A DNA stretch of 64,000 nt from Branchiostoma floridae. Lineage: Eukaryota; Chordata; Leptocardii; Amphioxiformes; Branchiostomatidae. The translations under genes and the position numbers were made by a program. The stretch spans positions 9,217,182 through 9,281,181 of the forward strand of contig NC_049993.1 in NCBI RefSeq assembly GCF_000003815.2, given 5' to 3'. Positions 25,067 through 38,589 of the stretch are shown here, piece after piece. Position 1 is the stretch's first letter, and every line of letters starts with the position of its first letter. Under the pieces are notes generated by a model, which was given only the letters and a program-made list of their open reading frames with translations, was not told the origin of the DNA and ran no database searches.

Positions 25067-28000
25067 CAATATTCCACGCGCTTCATCCCAAGCAGACAAT
25101 TATTTCGGATACATTATCTTGCACGGGGAAATGTTTACACATTGTAACATGTACTTCGTATAAATGTTTACAATAAATAATAACTTGTCCGTTTAATTGA
25201 CATGTCCTGTTCCCACATCCTGTCGGGTGTTGCAAGTGTAAACACAGCTGATATTTTTGTCGTAAAGTGCATGTTTATCATATGCAATATTTAATATTGT
25301 ATGGGCTAAATATAATGGTTGCCCAAATTCCTGTACGTGGCATATATTGTGTGATAGATGAATACTGATACTCATGCGACATATTGTGGGCGACGACTGT
25401 AGTGTCGATAATGTTTTATTCTGCATATACATTTACGTCAATGTATTGCTTGTAATTTTCTGTTTGCTATGGTGATTGTTGGATGTTTTAAAAACATGAT
25501 AGATCCGTTAGGAAGTATTTCTGGGGAGAAAGTTGGAATTAGAAAGTGAAGTTAACATCTTAATTGTTTGGTTTTCTACTGGGTCCATAGACATGGTAGA
25601 GCAGCTGCAGGAGTTGATAACCATGATGGTTGATAAGAGCCGATGCCATAGAAAATCCTGAGCACCCATAGATGAACTTTGGCACGATGGCTGAAGAATA
25701 TGATAAGTATATCTGGCAGTTTAAGAGCAGGGCATAGCGCTTACTTACACCAGGGAAATGGACACGGTAATCAGGGTTATGAGTTGTCAGGAAAGAAGCA
25801 TGGGAGAATAACTCCACTCCCTTCGATCATCAACAGAGTACTAATGTCTACCTCGGGAAACATTATTGTGTGGTTTTAAGCCTCATTTTTTCTAAAGAGC
25901 GCTTTGATAGCGTCATATGGATCCCAAGAGCAGAACGCAATGTTGGAAACTTACACAGATCCTGGACGTGGGGTCTGTCGATAGATCAGAGATCGAGCGG
26001 AGACTAAGATCACCCCCCGCACCCGCCAACAAAGGTTAACGTCACACATCACCCCACACAAGACTTCCCAGATATAATCACGCACATCCATACACATCCA
26101 TTCCACTACGATACGAGTTTCCAACAATAAAGCCTGCTAGGGGCCACACTTTAAGCATCCCAAGCGGTGACCTCTGACATTTCGATCCATCATGGCGGAA
26201 ATCGAACACCCACCTTGTAAAGGTCCCAACCCTTGCAGTAAAAAATATATACGAGTTTTCAGTAAAAGTAGGAGTTAGAGTTAAACCTTCATCTTATTTT
26301 GCAGAAATTAGTTTTATGTTACATGTGAAAAATGTTACGGTTGTAACTATTATTGATTTTATGCCATTGAGGCAGATAGGTAGATCCCTGCGATTGACTC
26401 CACGCTGTGTGACCTTGTGTCTGGAAAGGGCAACCGGACCCATAAGATGATAATATACCGCTGCATTTGCAATCTCCAGGAGATGAGGAAAATAAATCTG
26501 ATGCAATTGCATGCTGTAATACAAAGTAAATCACAGATGCTGTACATCCACTTTTAAAACATGTAACGGAGGGGGGCCTAAATTCGCTACTGCACCGTAA
26601 ATTCGCCACTTCCGGTTTTTCAGGTTTAAAAGAAAATATTAAATACCTGATGCCCGAGTTACACTACATACAATAATAAATTTTCTGCATAACGCATGAT
26701 ATAGTGTCTTCCTTCCTATCGTATCTTAGTCTATTGAGTAACATTGATGAGGAAGAAATCATTGCAGTTTTCATCTCAGTCTACATATTAACCACACGCC
26801 ATTAGTTTCATTGCAGTCAGCACAACACACACACACAGTTTCAAAACATAATGTTGAAACAAGCTCTGTTGCAGATACATTTCTGAAGATTCACAGGAGA
26901 TAAAGGATTAAGTAAAATAATGACAAAGGTTACAAGGCCTGTAGGCTTTGATAAAGGGTCTGCGAAGTTACCGCACTTGCTTCGGTAATTCTACAAATTG
27001 CTATTTTGAATGGTCTCCTTGGGGCTTCCGTTCACTCTAGAAACTCTACATAAGGTTATATAACAGCTTGACTAAATCTTTGATTGAATATTATGGGTAT
27101 GGGATTTCCAGGCGCAGCCCGGAACGGCAGCTTCTGTGATGAATAATCTACTCTTTGTGGAATGTTAAAGGGTTTTACAGGCTATATTATAGAGTGGTTT
27201 GCATTACGGCTTCAACAAAGTGACTATGTATGTAGCCTCGACTCGTTAGTACAAATAGACCTTGGCCGGCCCGTGACTCCATAAAAAAAACTAATAACTG
27301 TTGAAATGTTTTTGTATCCAAATCACGATGTGGTTTCAAAGAACACAGCATGGAAAGTCAGCTTTATGCAGTGATTTATAGGAGATTATAGACCACTCCG
27401 GGACGAACTGCTGGTCGTACGGAGTCCACAGCTGTGACATTTGTCTTGTTCAAGTTCAGCTGGCGATCTGTCGTGCAAAGTTTCCCATATTCATGTCGTT
27501 GTTATGGGCTGATAACATCTGCCTCACATGCTAGAGCCTGCCAACTAGCACCAAGTACCACAGGAGACCAGTAGCCAGGCCGGGTGCCTCAGGACTGTGG
27601 GGAGGTCACGCAATGGTTCTGTGTGATACCGACACGAATACATGCATGCCTACACCAACTGATATTCAAAGTTTTTGAGTAATTTTTTATTACATTCATC
27701 CATAGGAAGGAACGAAATTATGTAGACGACGATGGCGACTGTGTGGCTCTTTTTCTTCAATCCGTCTTCACAGCTACATTTAGTCAAACACATTTTAGGT
27801 TTCCTGTTCATGTGCCTTCCTAACATATTAGTGTAGTGCTGTGATAACGTAGGCAAGATAATTATTAACATCAATTCGCTCCCTACCCTGCAGCTGCACT
27901 TTGTAAAGATCTTTCTGGTTGTGAGTCAACCCGTTAAACAACTCCATCACAAAATCTACCAGCGGAAGTGACCGACACTGCCGACGTATCACACCAAGGG

Positions 28001-29084
28001 AAATTGCATCGTTAATTACAGGGTCCTTGAAATTGCTTTATGCCAAATATGGCGCGCTATCAGTCGATAGAGGTATGCGGTTTCAAAACAATATTCGTCA
28101 ATTACTTTGACCTACAAAATTGAGTGACAGGTTACAACAAAAAAAGGAGGCGCCGCCATAGGAGGTAATTCTTGAACTTAGAAGTGATTTCGTTTGAAAA
28201 ATCAGGAAATATTTGAAATCCTATACTCATTACGTTCTAACAACACTTTGACAGAAAATATGCAATGGAATATATTCTATTACCAATATAAGCGTAGTAT
28301 CATCGTGTATCATGGGTTTCCCCCAGGGACCTTTGGAAAACGCCGGCCAGGCGACATGTATCCCTGGTTAAATAAAAATAAACAAACAAAACATATGAAT
28401 GGAAAGCATTTCTCACTCCTAAGCAATTATAGATAAACGAACGTCAACCGAATTAGCTGCTTGTGGTCTGAATGAACAGTTCAATATTAAAGCCTCATGT
28501 CTCTTATAGGTTTGTTCGAAAGGTCATGGACTAAGTCCACTGTGCAACGACTGTCCTTTGATGGGGACTTGTAAAGGTGGTTACTGGTGATCAACTACAA
28601 GTACTGTGTGTACATACAGTAAACGGACGGTGTATATATAGTCTAATGTCTTGTATCGTGCTGTCGATACATTCCTGCTCGATATGCTGTAATCATTCGG
28701 ACGTTTAGAGGTTAGTTGGAACCATATGTTTATCTTATCACATACTAGTATGCTGTTGAACTCATGTTTCCAGGATAATTTTCCAATATCTTTATCCTAC
28801 CAATAAGTAAGCATGATAAGCATCAGGATGGAAGTACTTGCTCACTAAAATGTGATCAAACTGCGTATTTTGCATCACAAGACTTTATGATTTATATCTT
28901 TATTACCTCTCGTATTCAGTCCTGTTAATACAAAATAAATCCGTGACATTTGAAAAAGGCCATGGGTTGCTAAATTATGAATCACGACAATTACCAGTGT
29001 CAGAATTCGGTAATCAAGATGATCCGATGCTTGTGTTTTAAATCAACTTCCATAAGCTCTCATTAGTGCTATAATCCTGTGGAC
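25067..29084. other. Mostly featureless sequence
   Basis: No supported gene, RNA or repeat was found beyond a short CA run near 26827. Open frames at 24797-25099, 26319-26609 and similar show no domains; the first overlaps the SINE. Confidence 0.4.
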
Positions 29085-29990
29085 CCGATTCTAGGCCTGA
29101 AGTAGAACCCTCAGTGTGTGTAAAAGCACTCTGTAATCTGGATCTTTCAAACCCATCAGTCACCGATAGAATAACGAACGACAGAAGGACAGTACTAAAC
29201 GTTATCAGCTATTTGTAATTATCATTGTTGGACAATACAATTACTGATATAATCGGTATAGAGAAGAAATGGTACTATTATAGCCTTGAACCAGCATCTT
29301 CAGTGTGTATCAGAGCACTGTGTAACTTACATCTTCCTAGAACCACCAGAACAGGCCTGTCATCTACAGAATGACGAGCAACAGACCAGCAACAAGTGTT
29401 TGGATCTCATTATTGGACGTTCCAATTTGTGAATCATGTAATCCCCCAGAACAGGTACAGGTAGAACAGGTACTGAGAAGAACAGATACTTGTAAAGTTT
29501 TGAGCCAGCATCTTGAATGCCTTCAGAATCAGTTTGTCATCTAGAGAAAAACAACAGACCAGCAGTTCTAATCAAAACGACCACTTGAAATCTCATTATT
29601 GGACATTTCAATTTGTGAATCATGCAATCCTCCAGAACTGGTAGAACATGTACCGAGATGAACTTGTACCACACACACCAATAAAGCTTTGAACCAGCTA
29701 GCAGTATCTGTAGTGCCTTCAGAACCGACTTGTCATCTAGAGAATGACAAACAACAAGCCAGCAGTTCTACTCAAAACAACCATTTGCAATCTCATTATT
29801 GGACGTTCCATTTTGTGAATGATATAGTCCGACAAACCTGGTAGAACAGGTATTGAGAATAACTGGTCCTGGACCAGCATCTTCAGAGCCATCGGAATCG
29901 ACCTGTCATATACAGAGTGACAAACAACAGACCAGCAGTTCTAATCAAAACAACCATTTGAAATCTCATTATTGGACGTCTGGGTTCGGT
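29085..29990. repeat. Satellite-like tandem array, five diverged copies
   Basis: The phrase CTCATTATTGGAC recurs at 29406, 29592, 29792 and 29965, and a decayed version (ATCATTGTTGGAC) occurs near 29217. The spacing is 173-200 bp. Each unit also has ACCAGCATCTTCAG or similar, CCTGTCATCTACAGA, GACCAGCAGTTCTA and GGTAGAACAGGTA. The monomer length is satellite-like, but there are few copies and they differ. Confidence 0.75.
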
Positions 29991-30670
29991 AACCTTCCTT
30001 GTCTAGTGAAGGATGGGTCAGGGACGAACAATGTCATTGTAAATGAATAGGCAAACAGAATTTAACGTTCCCGTGGAGATCCATCGTGCAAGGGAGTAAC
30101 CAATATATGGATACACTCACGCTAGCTAAGTTTTCAATTAATTGTTGTTTGCGATTTGTGCAATATGCCCCAGAAGATCTCCCGACCTGCTTCCTGCTAG
30201 AATAAACGTCGTTTGCTCCGTGTTATTACGACAGAGGGATTTCGTCTTCACCCAAGGGACCGCTGCCTAGGATGCTTTTTCATTAGTTGAGCCAATTGAT
30301 GGGAACTCCCTTTCCACAAAAGCAATTTCGTGCCTTCTTTCCTCTCTAACAATGATGCTCAGTATTGAGAGTACAAACACTGTGTGGTATTCACTTTAAA
30401 CATATGGCTACATACCCAGCTATGATAATAACAGAATTATACATATAGTATAGTACTTTCATGTGTGCAGATTATGTACTTTGACAATTGGTCGGTGACC
30501 AGTTGTATTGCTGACAGCACGAAAGTCACTATACTTCGTGTTACGTCAATAGATTTTCTCTGATAATTTTACATTCTTGCTTTGCAGCAGCACAGACAGC
30601 ATTGCCTCGTTATATTTGCTTTCTTATGTACACAATCTAATTCCTCTTTCCTACAGACGCTTCTACAACC
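29991..30670. other. No feature recognised
   Basis: Non-coding sequence up to the large gap. Nothing recognised. Confidence 0.4.
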
Positions 30671-31213
30671 NNNNNNNNNNNNNNNNNNNNNNNNNNNNNN
30701 NNNNNNNNNNNNNNNNNNNNNNNNNNNNNNNNNNNNNNNNNNNNNNNNNNNNNNNNNNNNNNNNNNNNNNNNNNNNNNNNNNNNNNNNNNNNNNNNNNNN
30801 NNNNNNNNNNNNNNNNNNNNNNNNNNNNNNNNNNNNNNNNNNNNNNNNNNNNNNNNNNNNNNNNNNNNNNNNNNNNNNNNNNNNNNNNNNNNNNNNNNNN
30901 NNNNNNNNNNNNNNNNNNNNNNNNNNNNNNNNNNNNNNNNNNNNNNNNNNNNNNNNNNNNNNNNNNNNNNNNNNNNNNNNNNNNNNNNNNNNNNNNNNNN
31001 NNNNNNNNNNNNNNNNNNNNNNNNNNNNNNNNNNNNNNNNNNNNNNNNNNNNNNNNNNNNNNNNNNNNNNNNNNNNNNNNNNNNNNNNNNNNNNNNNNNN
31101 NNNNNNNNNNNNNNNNNNNNNNNNNNNNNNNNNNNNNNNNNNNNNNNNNNNNNNNNNNNNNNNNNNNNNNNNNNNNNNNNNNNNNNNNNNNNNNNNNNNN
31201 NNNNNNNNNNNNN
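30671..31213. other. Assembly gap, 543 N
   Basis: A run of 543 N. Unlike the three 100-N gaps, this odd length suggests a size estimated from read pairs. The content is unknown. Confidence 0.95.
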
Positions 31214-32939
31214 GAAGCCCCCAAAAAAGTTCTCAAGGACTGCTACGGTTCGATACGCAAAGTTTGAACATTCTACAAGCTTAGTGCATAGACTCAACCT
31301 CCACTTTTGTAAATTACAAATTAAACTGTTTCAGTGTTACTGTTTCCAAAAAAGGGCTAACGCTGATAAGCACGATAATATTCAGCCTTGAACTATACAG
31401 CGTTCTCCAAAACATGGTCGGTCATGATCGGCCTACATCCTGAACATCGTTGTGGTGGTGTACATTACTACACTTTGCCGTTTTACGGTAATGGGGTGAC
31501 CTCGGTCTCTGCCTCCAGTTGACAGTTGATATCAGGAAACAGGTGACCGATGATTGGTTGATGGGATAAACCATCGGGGATCAAAGAAGAGGCGGAGGGA
31601 CCGAATGTAGGTTATTTCGTACATTAAAGTCGGTCGAACATTCCCCATCAGTCCTTCGTATCGCTGTTTGTAAACTATTGTGGGAAGGCTAGTGAACTCT
31701 GAGAGCATACAGATGACGAGTGGCCGGGGCGCTGAGAGTGGCAATGAAACTTGCCAGGCGACGGGGAAAGATGAAGGAAACGGCTGATAAAGGAGGTTGA
31801 ATTAGAAGGGTAGCAAAAATGGGCACGGCCGCTAATGTCCCTAATGCTACCCTGTCCTGATGTACGGGCCGGTAAATGGGATCAGGCCCCTTTTATCTAG
31901 TCAATAACAATAACGTGTCATAGTATTTGGCCTAATACACTGCTACAAACAGTATACACGTTAAAGGACGATAAGGCCAACATTGCCCCCTTGAAAAGCA
32001 GCCTGTTCACGGCTTAGGGTATGTAATATTCAGTAGTGCGGCCATTTGATGAATGAATAAGCAGACAGAAATTGATATTGCTGCACAAAAGTAATATGTG
32101 CTCGGAAGTTTTTTTTATCTGAAGCTATGTAGCTTCAGTACAGCGCTAACGTGGTAAAATAGCAGCTGTTCAACATGTGATTGCTTTGTCCTACGAGGTT
32201 GCTCTGTTGATATGTTTTGTTGGCTGTTCCCATAATTACAAGGTCCCAAGCTAACTGGCGATCAAGATTAGGACATGGTATTGCAGGCTATAAACTAATA
32301 AAACAATAAAACATTAGCTTATAGGCTTTTGTTAGTAACTTGTTGATCTAAGCTCTGGAATACCGAACAATAAAGTTTTAGTGAAAGCAAGTACGATGAA
32401 TATACACGTAGGCTTGCTATTCATCCATTACCCAATGACAAACGGTGCAGATCCGTGTGACGTTTTGACTTTGTTTTGTCACCTTATCAATCAGGTAGCC
32501 TAGCAACTGGAACGGACGGTAAAGGTGAACAAACGAGGTTCGTTGACCTTGCGCCGTGTAGACTACCGTGGAGATGCGCGACCACGTTCTGTATACTGTC
32601 GTGAGGTATATTCAGGCCCTGAATATGCGATTGACTATGCATCAGACGTAATAAGTATCAAGCGGATGAAATTGCACTCTCGCAATATCATTTATCTCAG
32701 CGCTCATCTGTAGCAAGTAAAGTTATATATGTGGGGTAAGCAGCTAAAGAGGAATCCACTCAGAAACGATGCCTTTGAAGTGAACAAAATATAATGAGCA
32801 TACTCAGTACTAGTTGTTGTAAGGGAGTGCTTTCTGATATGTATATATGCTATAATAAATAAAAGCTTAACATGTATTATCATATAGCCAGGCTCCGCGG
32901 ACCAATCAGAAGGCCCCGTTACACGTTGGTTATGACGCC
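31214..32939. other. No gene recognised; promoter-like motif at the end
   Basis: No supported exon. GGACCAATCAG near 32899-32909, in a short GC-rich patch, is a good CCAAT-box match just before the next gap. A transcription start could lie in the gap, but this is speculation. Confidence 0.3.
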
Positions 32940-33039
32940 NNNNNNNNNNNNNNNNNNNNNNNNNNNNNNNNNNNNNNNNNNNNNNNNNNNNNNNNNNNNN
33001 NNNNNNNNNNNNNNNNNNNNNNNNNNNNNNNNNNNNNNN
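32940..33039. other. Assembly gap, 100 N
   Basis: A run of exactly 100 N, a placeholder gap. Confidence 0.95.
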
Positions 33040-36000
33040 GCAAGCATCAGCCTGTGGCAAAAATCATTGTTTACCCGATAGGGCTATAACTGCCTCAGTG
33101 TCATTTTTGCGTTTGTGTGTTTATGAACTAGATAATAATGGAATGGATCTTAATTATCGTTCTTGGTATGTGCGTGGAACTTGCTTGGTAAAGAAAATGT
33201 ACAGTTAGACTTTTGGAGCCTAGTATTTTCACTTCACTTTCACTTGATCCGTACGATTGCAGGGATGAGTGTAAAGACTTTCAATTGTATCATCTCGTTC
33301 CGTTACTACGAAAGAACAATTCATAATTGACAACAAATGTCATTTTCTCTATGTGCAAGTAATTGTTTTGTTTTGGTTCATTATAGATAATTACGTATCC
33401 ACCACTCTATCTCCTAATAAAGTCAGATGGCCCGTTTTAATGAATGACTTCTATTTGCTAATTGATCTCTTCAGATAATTACGTCATGACGACCATTAAA
33501 GTCGGCTGGTGATGAGCTGCTACGATAAACACTGCTGGTGATTGATGGAACCAGAGAGAGCTTCTGAGGTCTTGATTATTGTTGATACTTGTTGTTGTTT
33601 TACTGCTAATAGTATGCAGTAGTAAGCTAAACGGTTTTTTTTTACGAAAACTGTACAAGAAACGGATACCTTACTTAGATGTATACAACGACGTACGGCC
33701 TCTGTCTTGTCACTAACGTCAAATGTATGTCATAGAGAATTCAAATTGTTCGTCAAATACAAAGATTGGACTCACCGGAATTTCTGACTGACACACTCTT
33801 TCCTCTACAGTACTAACTGAAGATAGTACTGAGCGATTCAGAAAAAATTCCGAAGAGTCCGATTATATTATTTTTTGAACTGGCGAACAGTTTAGATTCT
33901 CCTTGATGTGATTTATCAAACTGATATTGACTTCTGTGGTAGTAAAATATATGTGTATATTACGCACACCGTCACGGACTCTATAACGTTAATGATATGA
34001 ACGTCGTCCAGCATCATAATGACGTTGTCAGTGACCCATTCTTTCTCAGTGAATAGCTTCCGATTCGGCACAGTAGGTTCTGTAACTACTTCCCATTTAC
34101 TCCACTAACTGCGTGGTTTATCATGTAGTTAGGAACTCCAGCGTACCTAAGGACGCCACTTTAACACCTCCAAGCTCGTTTACTACACATTATCCCCTAG
34201 TATCACCATCATTATTCCTTTATTACTGCCAATCTAGCATTAGTTTCTTAGCTATCTCACTGATGTTCCAACCCGTCTCATGCCTGATGTGATTTATAGC
34301 CTCATTTATCAAACCACCCTGCGCACATTATGACAGGGCAAGGCATAGCTTTTAGCCTCTGTACGTATGATCCTGATGTGTACAAAAGGCATTACTCTAT
34401 ACAGAGATGGTGATGTCCCTTTCAATATGTCAGATCATTAACACATCTAGGACACAGTCACCTAAACATGTACAGTTACTCAACGTTACAAGTACTTTCA
34501 TAAGAAATAGTGCCACGATGTTGCGTTTATGAACGATGGACACCCAGCTAAACGATATCTGTAGGAAATTAAATCTCTGCAACTACATACAGCTAAGTTT
34601 GTCCAGTTGTGTAGATTGCATTGCTTTTATGAAGGTATCACGATGTATTCAGTGTCTACAAATTTCCAGATTCTGCTGATTTTTTTTAGTTTTGAAATAC
34701 CAATACGTTCCTATATGTGGATGTACTGATAGAGGGAAAGTCTATCGCACTGTTTGCTCACACCACAGTCCTGTCATCGGGTGCGTACGGCAGAATGTAT
34801 GACTCACCTTCACCCACTGTTGTTTGGTGACATGCTATTCAAAAGACTAATTGTTTACTAACATGCAGATGCCGGCACGACGGCAAACCGTCTGCAATCA
34901 ATTTCAGAATTCAAAGGCGTAAACGTGGAAAGGCGCCAATTTTGTTATTTGAAATACAAGAAGGCATTTGTGAGAATACATCGTGGCTGTCTACAAATGC
35001 CTCTTGAGACACACTAACAATCACAACAAACGTAAATCTACACTTAATTGGACTTTCGTCAATAGATAAAACAAAACAGAAAACGTTCTTAAGTCCTCGA
35101 GACAGAAGTGGAGTGACCCGGTTCGACTCTGTGCCAGAATTTACGTCAGATGTCGTCTGTAGATGACATGGCGGCATAGTCTGTTCGTGATGTCGAGTCA
35201 ACACAAACACGGGGACATGTTTACAGACGACTCGTAATGATCATACTGTCTGACACGAGGTCATAGGGGTGGGCTGTCCCATTTATGATAGGGGTGATAT
35301 TGTTGAGGATGATCTTTGATCGCACTTTCTGGCCCACATAGACCAAATACAATAGTTATACTAACACAGCAAAGGCTAAAGGCAAAATGCCATTGCTTGT
35401 GGTGTTCATAGCGGAGAAAGAAAGGTACAAAACAGCTAAGCATATGAATCTATACTACCACTAAATGTACAGTTTACATTAATAATTCATCGACGCTTTT
35501 GGAATTCCTGACCTCCCGACCTTCGATATCATTTTCGCTGACACGTTTCTACATACACAATGCATTTGCAAGCTGCTATTTCTCCACTCTACCTCTTTAC
35601 CCGTTCATGCCTTAATTCCACACCAAAACACCAACTTAGCTTCGCCTTACAGTACTGTTAGACCAAAAAGGACCATTACGACACGAGGTGGAGTTGATAA
35701 GCAAGTGTCGTCATCTGTCAGCGATGTGTCATGCTCCCATTGCCCCTTCATGTCTTAATCACTGACGTCATTCCGGAGGCAAAACAACAACAAAAAGACA
35801 TGCCACCCCTCCAAACTTCCCCAATGGAACCACCGCGATTAAATCACAGATTGACTTGGCAATGGAACAATGATTTCCGCCCTATTGGCGGGTTGCGTGC
35901 AAAAGGAACAAACTTACAACCCAAGGACGATCCAAAGCTCCTTACATCGCCTCGGGCATAAGACACTGAAGGATAAGTGTACGGGCGTCGCACGACATTT

Positions 36001-36660
36001 CAAAGAACATTAAATACCTGATCTACAGCTCCTTTCTGCTCTCATTACAAAATGACCCCGTCGTGCTCTTGATTTTATTTGTTGTGGGCTGTTAATTACC
36101 TTTACGTTATTACCGTGCCGAATGATTGTAACTAACGCGGTTTTATTTACCTCCCATCTAATTTCCAATTACACAGAAAGCCACAAAAGTGGCTGTAAAA
36201 CAAGCGTAAGTGGGGCGAGATTCAACACAGCCTATCATTTTACGAAGTGGGTACTTCGAATTCTCTTTACGAAATGATGAAAAATATGCCACGTTTCATA
36301 ACGCCCTTAGCTCTAATACCACTAACCTCACATCTCATTGGCCTTTGCCATGATTTACAATGTGGTTTAGGTATCCTGTTTCTAAGGGCACCGTTACGAA
36401 ATCACTATGTGGTTAGATAGCTGTACATCTAGCGCTGGGAAACACCAAGCATAACTGTATCCCGGGACTTAAAGCTGAAGAAAGATGGGTACGGATGAAA
36501 ACTTGGCACGAAGTGTTGTCCGAAGGTAACATGATAGACGTGGTGGGAGATGGTGACACGGGCGTACAAGACAAGTGCGAGACTCGGTCTATAGAGAGGA
36601 ACATGATCTGATAGGGAAAGGCCGTCAAAATAGCAAGTGTGTGCGTGTGGTGTAGCCAGA
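33040..36660. other. No gene recognised
   Basis: Non-coding sequence. Around 36070-36180 several TTAATTA and CTAATT-type homeodomain-like motifs occur near each other. This could be regulatory, but such motifs are common in AT-rich DNA. Confidence 0.35.
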
Positions 36661-36664
36661 TCGA

Positions 36665-37021
36665 CTAATGACGTGTCACTACAATGTTTGGTAGAAAAAC
36701 AAGTGAAATGCGGTACCGTCTCTGTTGAATGCTGGCCTGTGGCTGTAGTGTCGGCCCGGGTGCCGTGGTAGTCGAGGCTTGGGAAGAGAGCTGAGGCCAG
36801 GACATGCGCGAGTGTTGGATGGGCGGGCGCTCTCGCGATCGGACCCGCTCCAAAGACAGGTGCATCCGGCCCTTCCCGTCCACGGTCTCCTTTTTCACAA
36901 CTACGGGCGTGGAGGATGATCCAAAGGTAATGGGGATCTCCCGTTTGGCGGCGTGTGCCCAGAGGTGCCTCGGCTGCTGCGGCCCCTGTCCCTGCCCCGT
37001 ATTGCCCGATCCTCCCTCCAT
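36665..37021 (-). CDS. Candidate first coding exon, unrecognised protein
   Basis: A 118-codon frame starts with ATG in a strong Kozak context (AAACATGG). A stop lies three codons upstream, so translation would have to start here unless an acceptor falls in between. The first 70-80 residues have high GC at third positions and a protein-like composition: a Gly/Gln-rich start, then KREIPITFGSSSTP, then VKKE (a SUMO-type consensus) and a basic LERVRSRERPP stretch. The last 20-30 codons before TAG look non-coding, so the true exon probably ends at an unseen donor near 36720-36800. A competing 210-codon minus-strand frame overlaps it but has less natural composition. No family is recognised. It lies in the CpG-rich block, about 1.6 kb downstream of the 38590 exon on the same strand; whether they belong to the same gene is unknown. 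Confidence 0.35.
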   Translation of the reverse strand: MEGGSGNTGQGQGPQQPRHLWAHAAKREIPITFGSSSTPVVVKKETVDGKGRMHLSLERVRSRERPPIQHSRMSWPQLSSQASTTTAPGPTLQPQASIQQRRYRISLVFLPNIVVTRH

Positions 37022-38526
37022 GTTTCCTTACGACCACACGAGAAAATACGACAGGAACCAACTCCAGCTGAACCTACGGTCTGTTTGGCCCGTCGCGCTG
37101 TGTTTGCTTATGTCGCTTCCCTCTCGGAGCGACGCAGACGCACACCAAGCAGCAACTTTGACCCCTGTCAACCTCCGAGTCTGTGAGCGAGAACTCCGTA
37201 CGGCCGAGACTATGTTCCGACGGCACTGAATACAACACGCTCTTGATGGCTCAAGACAAGTGCGCGTCTTGGCGACCACCCGCCGATCATGCGCTCCAAA
37301 CTCGCCAGCCCGCTCAAATTCCGGACCTCCGAAGAATGTTGCCGATGTCGGCGCGTGCACTGCTCAGATGCGTCCGGCCGACGCGAGGCGGTGTGGAGGA
37401 GGGGGTGGGGGTGATGACTAGCGCAGACAATGAGAAAGGCTCCCCCTGGCGTTCCGATCCGTGCCGCTGCTCTCATGCACCCGTACAGGTCTCTGGGAAT
37501 GTATGACGTTTCAAGACGATCCCGTCCAATTGGCTCGGTAGAACTTATTGAAACCCAATAAAGTTATAAATAAATAATGTAATTAGGGTAGATGACGCAT
37601 CCCCCACGTCCCCTAACGACCCGGCCGCGCAGAACGTGGCGTGATGGAAGTTAAAGCCGTCAGAATCGCTTTGATTCCGCCAGTGCTTTTAGTAACGGTG
37701 GATATCATCAATCTAGATCTCGGGCACCGCGACGGTTCCGCGTTCTTCTGAGCGCTCACACCCGCGTAAACACAGAACATATCCTGCCGCAACAGCCAGG
37801 CGTAAACACTACATACAGGACACACACGCATGTACACACACACGGGGAGCGACAGGCCCAAACTCGGCTGCCTGTGGACAGGATTTAAAGGGACGCTTGG
37901 GACGGGCTGTTGTACGTGGTGCGCCGTTCGACCTAAATTCCGGCACTACCATATGAGGGAGAAGCAGTCAGCGGGCGAGCGGCACGACTGGAGATGCCTG
38001 CAGCTCAGATATATGACTATCCGGGGAAACCAGCTCGTGGATTTGGAAAGACAAACCCGCACGGCCACAAACAAACTTGAACTTGATGCACAGACATCAA
38101 ATCCTGCAGCGTCTTGTCGCTCCGAACGGCCGTTTAGTTGAATGTGAGGTCAGCACAGCGCACGGCTTGTTAAAGCCACACACGTTGTGCGGGTATATTA
38201 ATAAAGCTAACTAGCGTGCGCCTTGAGCCACTGGCAAACTGTTTTTTATCACCCCGGCATTACGTAACTGGCTAGCTGCCAGAACATATACCCGCGCCGC
38301 ATGCAACACTGCGAGCTGAGCCAACCAGATCTAATAAACCATATATTTGTTCTAACTTTATATATGAGACGCCCTCTCCCCCTTTTTTCTTCCCACAAGC
38401 GAGTGACTCACTCGTACTCCCTCCAATCAGACACACAATATTAACTTCTCACATCCTCGCTCTACAACTCCATCGATCGCCCATCACACCCGCCCGGACC
38501 TTTCACGCCCCCTCTCAACATTCCTC

Positions 38527-38532
38527 TTTATT
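38527..38532 (-). terminator. Poly(A) signal AATAAA
   Basis: Minus-strand AATAAA about 60 nt after the TAA of the 38590 exon, followed by a G/T-rich stretch. It would give a very short 3' UTR. The motif is common, so support is moderate. Confidence 0.35.
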
Positions 38533-38589
38533 GCCCCCTTTTCAGTCATGCCACCTGACAGATGCACGCTATAGCGCTAGCATTTCACT

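Noticed and set aside
30569-31391. Frames of 199-269 codons across 30.6-31.4 kb
   Set aside because: They consist mostly of the 543-base gap read as unknown residues.
36429-37061. 210-codon minus-strand frame overlapping the CpG-block exon
   Set aside because: Composition is Ala/Gly/His/Thr-rich in the manner of a GC-rich shadow frame; the 118-codon frame overlapping it is more protein-like.
36804-37229. 141-codon plus-strand frame in the CpG-rich block
   Set aside because: Antisense to the better minus-strand candidate; GC-rich DNA has few stops so long shadows are expected.
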